A DNA stretch of 64,000 bases, from positions 8,882,675 through 8,946,674 of the forward strand of contig NC_087078.1 of the NCBI RefSeq assembly GCF_026151205.1, read 5' to 3'. The first letter of the stretch is position 1, and each line of letters opens with the position of its first letter. This document shows positions 52,001-58,000 of the stretch, in pieces. Below the pieces are notes generated by a model that had not been told where the DNA came from, searched no databases, and worked only from the letters and a program-made list of their open reading frames with translations. This stretch comes from Bolinopsis microptera (lineage: Eukaryota > Ctenophora > Tentaculata > Lobata > Bolinopsidae). Both the position numbers and the translations under genes were made by a program.

Positions 52001-55000
52001 TGCAACTTAACTTACCTGCCTCCCCCTCCCAAATAGTACAAACCTAGCTGATCCCAGGTGCTGGTTAGGGTGTTAAGAAGTTGGCTGGTGAGAATCTTGT
52101 TGTAGAACTCCTTGCTGTACAAGACGTCCCAAACTGCCGCCCTCCCCTCAGCCTCACACCCCACATCTACCAAAGTAACGTTCCCATACCTCTCCTCTTG
52201 TAACAGGTCCTCCCATCTGTGGAGTGTAACGGTTAGAACTGTGATAGACTGTGATAATATATATATATATAATATAGACTGCACCCCCAGCTAGCCGCTC
52301 ACCTGATATATCTCTTTAGACCGAACTGATCCTCATAATCAGAACACAGACCGTTCCCCTTCATCATCTTAACTTCAGACTCCTCCAAGGCCTTGGTGGA
52401 CACGTTTAATTTGAACATCTCTCCACCAAAGTTGTATTCAGGTGAAGTAACCTGACCGTTTGTCCTGACTATATTTCCCAGTGCGATGTTTCCGCTGAGA
52501 CCAAGCTTCCTACCAGTGGGGGTATTGTCTGTTCCGATAAGTTTACCCTCGTAGAACACTTGAAACTGACTGGAAGATGAGCTCCAGGTCACACAGTGGT
52601 GTCTCCACTCGTTATCAGGACTGATAACACTGCTCATGAAGTCTGAGCGCTGGTTGAAAATCCAATAGACCCCATCATCTCTTATCATGATTTCATAATT
52701 TATGCTGGGTGAGGCGTATGTAAACCAGTACGGGATTGGATCTGAGTGGGGGATCCTCTTGATCCAGCTACAAACTGAGAATTCCTCCTGTAGTGGATGC
52801 ATGTCTAGTTTAATCAGGATATGATCTCCAACTTGAGTACCAAACTTTAGTCCGAAATGCTTCCTCTCGTCTGTAAACACCAACCCTGTCAGAAGTCCAA
52901 GAAGAGCGAGCTGCGAAAAAAGCAACAACATTTCTGGAAATATTGTCAGAGAATCATTACAATGAATATTTATTCGGGATTCGGAGGTTTAAATATAATG
53001 AGTTACCCCACAAAGCCACATCTTGGTTATCGTAATTATACTGATTTAATTATACCCCAATATTCACTAATCGCTGGTTCAGTGGTTTGAAGGTAATTTT
53101 CAATGATTCAATTAATTACTTAATAATACAACCCTTTAGGCTCATGGTAGTGATGGTAGTCGGGTGCCGCGCACGAGCGATAACACTTATCGCTCTTATT
53201 GTGCATCAGTTATTATTTGCACCAGACAACTTTTGGTTTTGTGATTGGAGAGGGTGTGCCGATATTTTAACACAACACGTTTATTGTGTGAAAATACTTT
53301 TTCATGAAATTTACTGAAAATGCGGGAGTTTTCTGCCCGTCCAAGGTTCAAACTCAGAATCAGTAAACAACTCTAACTTTTGCATATCGTTCTAAGATCG
53401 AGCTTTCTCTACCCCCATTTCAATTTTATTTAGTAATTTTCATTGACTTAATTTCAGCTAAAGACACGTGTAAAGAACTGCTAGAGAAGGATCCAAACAG
53501 GCTTGATATAGTGGACATGTACTCCAACATACTCTACGTGAAGGAAGACAAGGCAGCACTCAACTATCTAGCTCACCATACAGTTGAGGTAAGTGGTAAA
53601 GAGATATACGATTATCTATAATAAATAAATTCACCCTAAAATGACCGGATTTAACGATAATAATAATATGATATAATGATTATAATTATAACGATATATA
53701 ATATGACAATATAACCCTAACCTGACCCTAAAATAATCCTAAACTGACCAGGTTGACAAGTACCGCCCAGAGACGTGCTGTGTAGTTGGTAACTTCTACT
53801 CTATCTACGGGAACCACGACAAAGCCATCACCTACTTCCAGGTACTGATCAATAATATGCCCAATAGTACAGAAATTAATCACGGGATTATTGTTTCTTA
53901 TCCAAACAATATCGTACCCACCCTTATAATTAATTATGCTAATATCTTTTAATTAATTATGCTAATATCTTTTAATTAATTACGCTAATATCTTAGCCGG
54001 TCCTACACAAAGTGCTTACAAGAGAGGTAGAAGTTGTGGCGATATAATTTGGTCTCAACGTATGCTAACCTCAGTGGTACTTAGAAAGCATTGGAGCTAC
54101 CACAGAATGAGTATAGACATGTCAAGTGCCTTTGACACCATCAGCAGAGAAACAGTACTCAATGTTCTTGAAGATGCTGGCTGTACTAGTGATGAAATTA
54201 GGATGGTACGGCTCCTACTATCAAACACAGTGTTGAAAGTAAAAGTCAATAATACTGTATCAATTGAGTTCCAAAGCACAACTGGAGCATTTCAAGGAGA
54301 TGCACTATCAGGTAATCTATTTACTGTTGTTGAAGCCGCTGCACTTATTCACCTCAGATCTGTACTCTCCCAAGTATCATCAACACCTTACCCAGTGAAT
54401 CATCCAATCCCTTATCCTCCTATCTCAGAAGAATTCATGCCACTCGAAACAGGATACTCTGATGATATTGACTTTAATAACACTGAACTTGCTCCACTCA
54501 AATAAATGCTTCCTATCGCTAAAGATATATTCCAGCAGTGGGACCTTCATATCAATTCTTCCAAGACTGAATTTGTCCATTTTTATTTAGCAGATCCTAA
54601 ACCCACTGTTAAACGCAAGGTGATTGTTGCAAAAGTGTATAGAGGTGATGAAGAGTGGCGCTCTAACAAAACTTTAGGATCGTTGATGTGCACTGTTACG
54701 GATATCAAGAATCGAATATTCCTTGGTAATGTTGCCTTTAGTAAATTTCAGAAAGTTTGGATGAAGAGCAAGATTTCAGTCCAAAGGAAGATCAAAATCT
54801 ACGAGGCACAAGTAGTCTCTATTCTACTCTACAACTGCAACTCCTGGGCTGCACCACTAGCTTCGTTGAATGAACTTGATATTGCTCATCGCAAACACCT
54901 CCGAAGAATCCTCAACATCAGATGGCCTACTGGGGTTATTTCTAATGAGGCACTCTATGCTCGTTGTTATGTCACTCCCTTGTCTGTGAGAGTCTCTAAG

Positions 55001-58000
55001 TTTCGATGGAGAATGTTAGGACATATCTTAAGAGGACAGGAAGACTCACCAGCATACACCTCTATGTTATTTGCTATAAATTCTGATATTTTTATGGAAG
55101 GGAGACGGTAGACCATGTTTAAACTTATTAGATGTTATTAGAAAAGACTTGACTAGTAGAAATCTTGAAATTAGACTTAAGTATTTGACTGATTTCGAAG
55201 ACCTTAGATTTTTAGCTTTAGATAGGGAGGAGTGGAAGCAGTTAGAAGATGGTTGATGTTTTTTGTTTTCTTTTTTATGCGTTTTGATATCTATAAGGTG
55301 CCTAGGATGCTCTTTTAAAGAGATATTTCGTACTTTGAAAGATTTACTACTAATATCTTTTAATTAATTATGCTAATATCTTTTAATTGATTATGCTAAT
55401 ATCTTTTAATTAATTATGCTAATACCCGTTACAGAGAGCGTTACGACTAGACCCCGACTACTTGTCTGCCTGGACCCTAATGGGGCACGAGTACGTGGAA
55501 CTAAAGAACTACAACATGGCAATAGAGTGCTACAGGAACGCTATAGATGTTAGTAGGAGTTCATCTTACTGTTTTGTGTTATAATACTGTCATAACCCAC
55601 GTGATTCCCAAGGTAACAGTTCTAACTTGCAGGTTAACCCACGTGAATACCAAGGTAACAGTTCTAACTTGCAGGTTAACCCACGTGATTACCAAGGTAA
55701 CAGTTCAAAATTGCAGGTTAACCCACGTGATTACCAAGGTAACAGTTCTAACTTGCAGGTTAACCCACGTGATTACCAAGGTAACAGTTCTAACTTGCAG
55801 GTTAACCCACGTGATTACCGAGCCTGGTACGGAATTGGTCAGACATATGAGTTATTGAAAATGCACGCTTACTGTCTGTATTACTATATGGAGGCCCAGA
55901 GATTAAGACCCACTGATTCCAGGATGATAGTTGCTCTCGGTAGGTTGCTTTTCATTTCTTTAATTATAGATTATATGTTATATATATGTTAACAGATCAA
56001 CATCACATAAAAACTTTCAATACTTGGGGGCAAAATGTTGGAATAATGTTCCAACAGATCTACGAAATCTGTCCGATGTTAAAAGCTTTAGTGATTCGTA
56101 TAAGAAACAGCTACTCTCATCTATAACAACAGACCTAGGAACCGACCGGAAATCCGGCTGAATCCGGTTCCGGCCGGATATCCGGCTTCAAAATCCGGTT
56201 CCGGTTCCGGCTCCGGCTGGAAAAAAATTTGCCGGATTTTTGCCGGATTTCAGTTTTTTTTACCGAAAAAAATCAAAAAAATATTTTCGGCTAATAATGA
56301 ACAGGGTAGCCTGAATCGTGGAAAAAAAGTGGTTTTCAGAAAAACTTTTAAAAAATTTTGACTTAGAAGTTTTTCGAGACGTACCTCCTGTATCGAGAGC
56401 TCCCGCTTCCGAGCTCGTGTTGCAAAGGGGAGGCCTGCCTTCCAAGATCACATTACCAGGGGAAACCTCGAGTCCAGAATTGTGTATCGATGGGTAGGTG
56501 GGGACTTCGAAAACCGAAAAAATATTTTCGGCTAATAATGAACAGGGTAGCCTGAATCGTGGAAAAAAGTGGTTTTCAGAAAAACTTTGAAAAATTTTGA
56601 CTTAGAAGTTTTTCGGTCCGAGTCGTTCTCGAGACGTACTTCCTGTATCGAGAGCTCCCGCTTCCGAGCTCGTATTGCAAAGGGGAGGTCTGCCTTTCGA
56701 GATCGCATTACCAGGGGAAACCTCGAGTCCAGAAGTGTGTATCGAGGGGTAGGTGCGGACTTCGAAAAACCGAAAAAATATTTTCGGCTGATAATGAACA
56801 GCCTGAATCGTGGAAAAAAGTGGTTTTCAGAAAAACTTCGAATGTCGAAAAATTTTAACTTAAAAGTTTTCGGTCCGAGTCGTTCTCGAGACGTACAGGG
56901 AATCGCATTACCGGGGGAAACCTTGAGTCCAGAATACAGAATAGTGTATCGAGGGGTAGGTGCGGAATTAGAAAAAACCGGAAAATATTTTGGGCCACCT
57001 CCCTGGGCTAGCCCCCGGCTATAATCGCAAAATTGGCAGTATTTAATCTTCTGATTATGAAATACGAAATATGAAGGTCACGTGTTCAGGGTCTGGGTAG
57101 CTACTTAATTAGCTCATTACTGCAATCATGTGACTCAGCTCTAGACGCCAGACGGTGATTAGTACTGTACTAGACAGTGCCTGCTTACGAACAACCTTAT
57201 TAAGCACCTCTGGTTGTAAGTCACGTGACCCAATGATACTCAGACTTGCATGAAAAAAAGGGAATTCGCACAAACGCGCTCAATCAGGGGATCCAAATCC
57301 GGCTGAATCCGGTCCGGCAGCCAAAACCCCAATCCGGTCGGTTCCTAAACAGACCCTTATTATACCGTCGACAATTCATATGACAAATTTTACACTGCAA
57401 TCATAGTCGACGATAACTAAGTATCTTCTATTTCTTTTAAATCTGAGGCATATATAATTGAAGTGTCGAAAGGATATTCCCTTTTTTACCACCTTACCAT
57501 TCTGATTGATTCTGCACATGACTGACATGTTTTAACTGGAGAAGGGGTTCGCACAGTGGTAGTTTTATAAACCACTTTTAATTTATTGACCTATTATACC
57601 TAGTGGTAGTTTTACAGACCACATTTAATTTATTAACTTATTATACTTAGTATTTATTTTTGGTGACTGTATCACCCAGTACAGTTGTAACATTTGATAA
57701 TTGTACAGTTTATTGACGACACATTGACCGAATGTTATTTTATATTCTAATTTATATACTAGATATTTTATTTATTTTCCAACAGACGACAACTTCCTGT
57801 TTTTTTTCTTCTATATTAGTTACTCATATCTCTTGTACAGACTGTTCTACAAGGACATTGACAGATGATACTCATATTAGGCATTCATTATTGCATCTAA
57901 ATTATTTCACTTGCATTAGGTTTAGAAATTTATTCTCTGGTTAACAGATTTCAAATGTTTAATTAATTTGTAGTATGACAGTATATAAGAAGTTATTTAA

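Noticed and set aside
56569-57024. 151-codon plus-strand ORF with repeated FRKTL and SFSRRTSC text
   Set aside because: It lies wholly in the noncoding triplicated core of a hAT-like element; the repeated peptide reflects DNA repeats.
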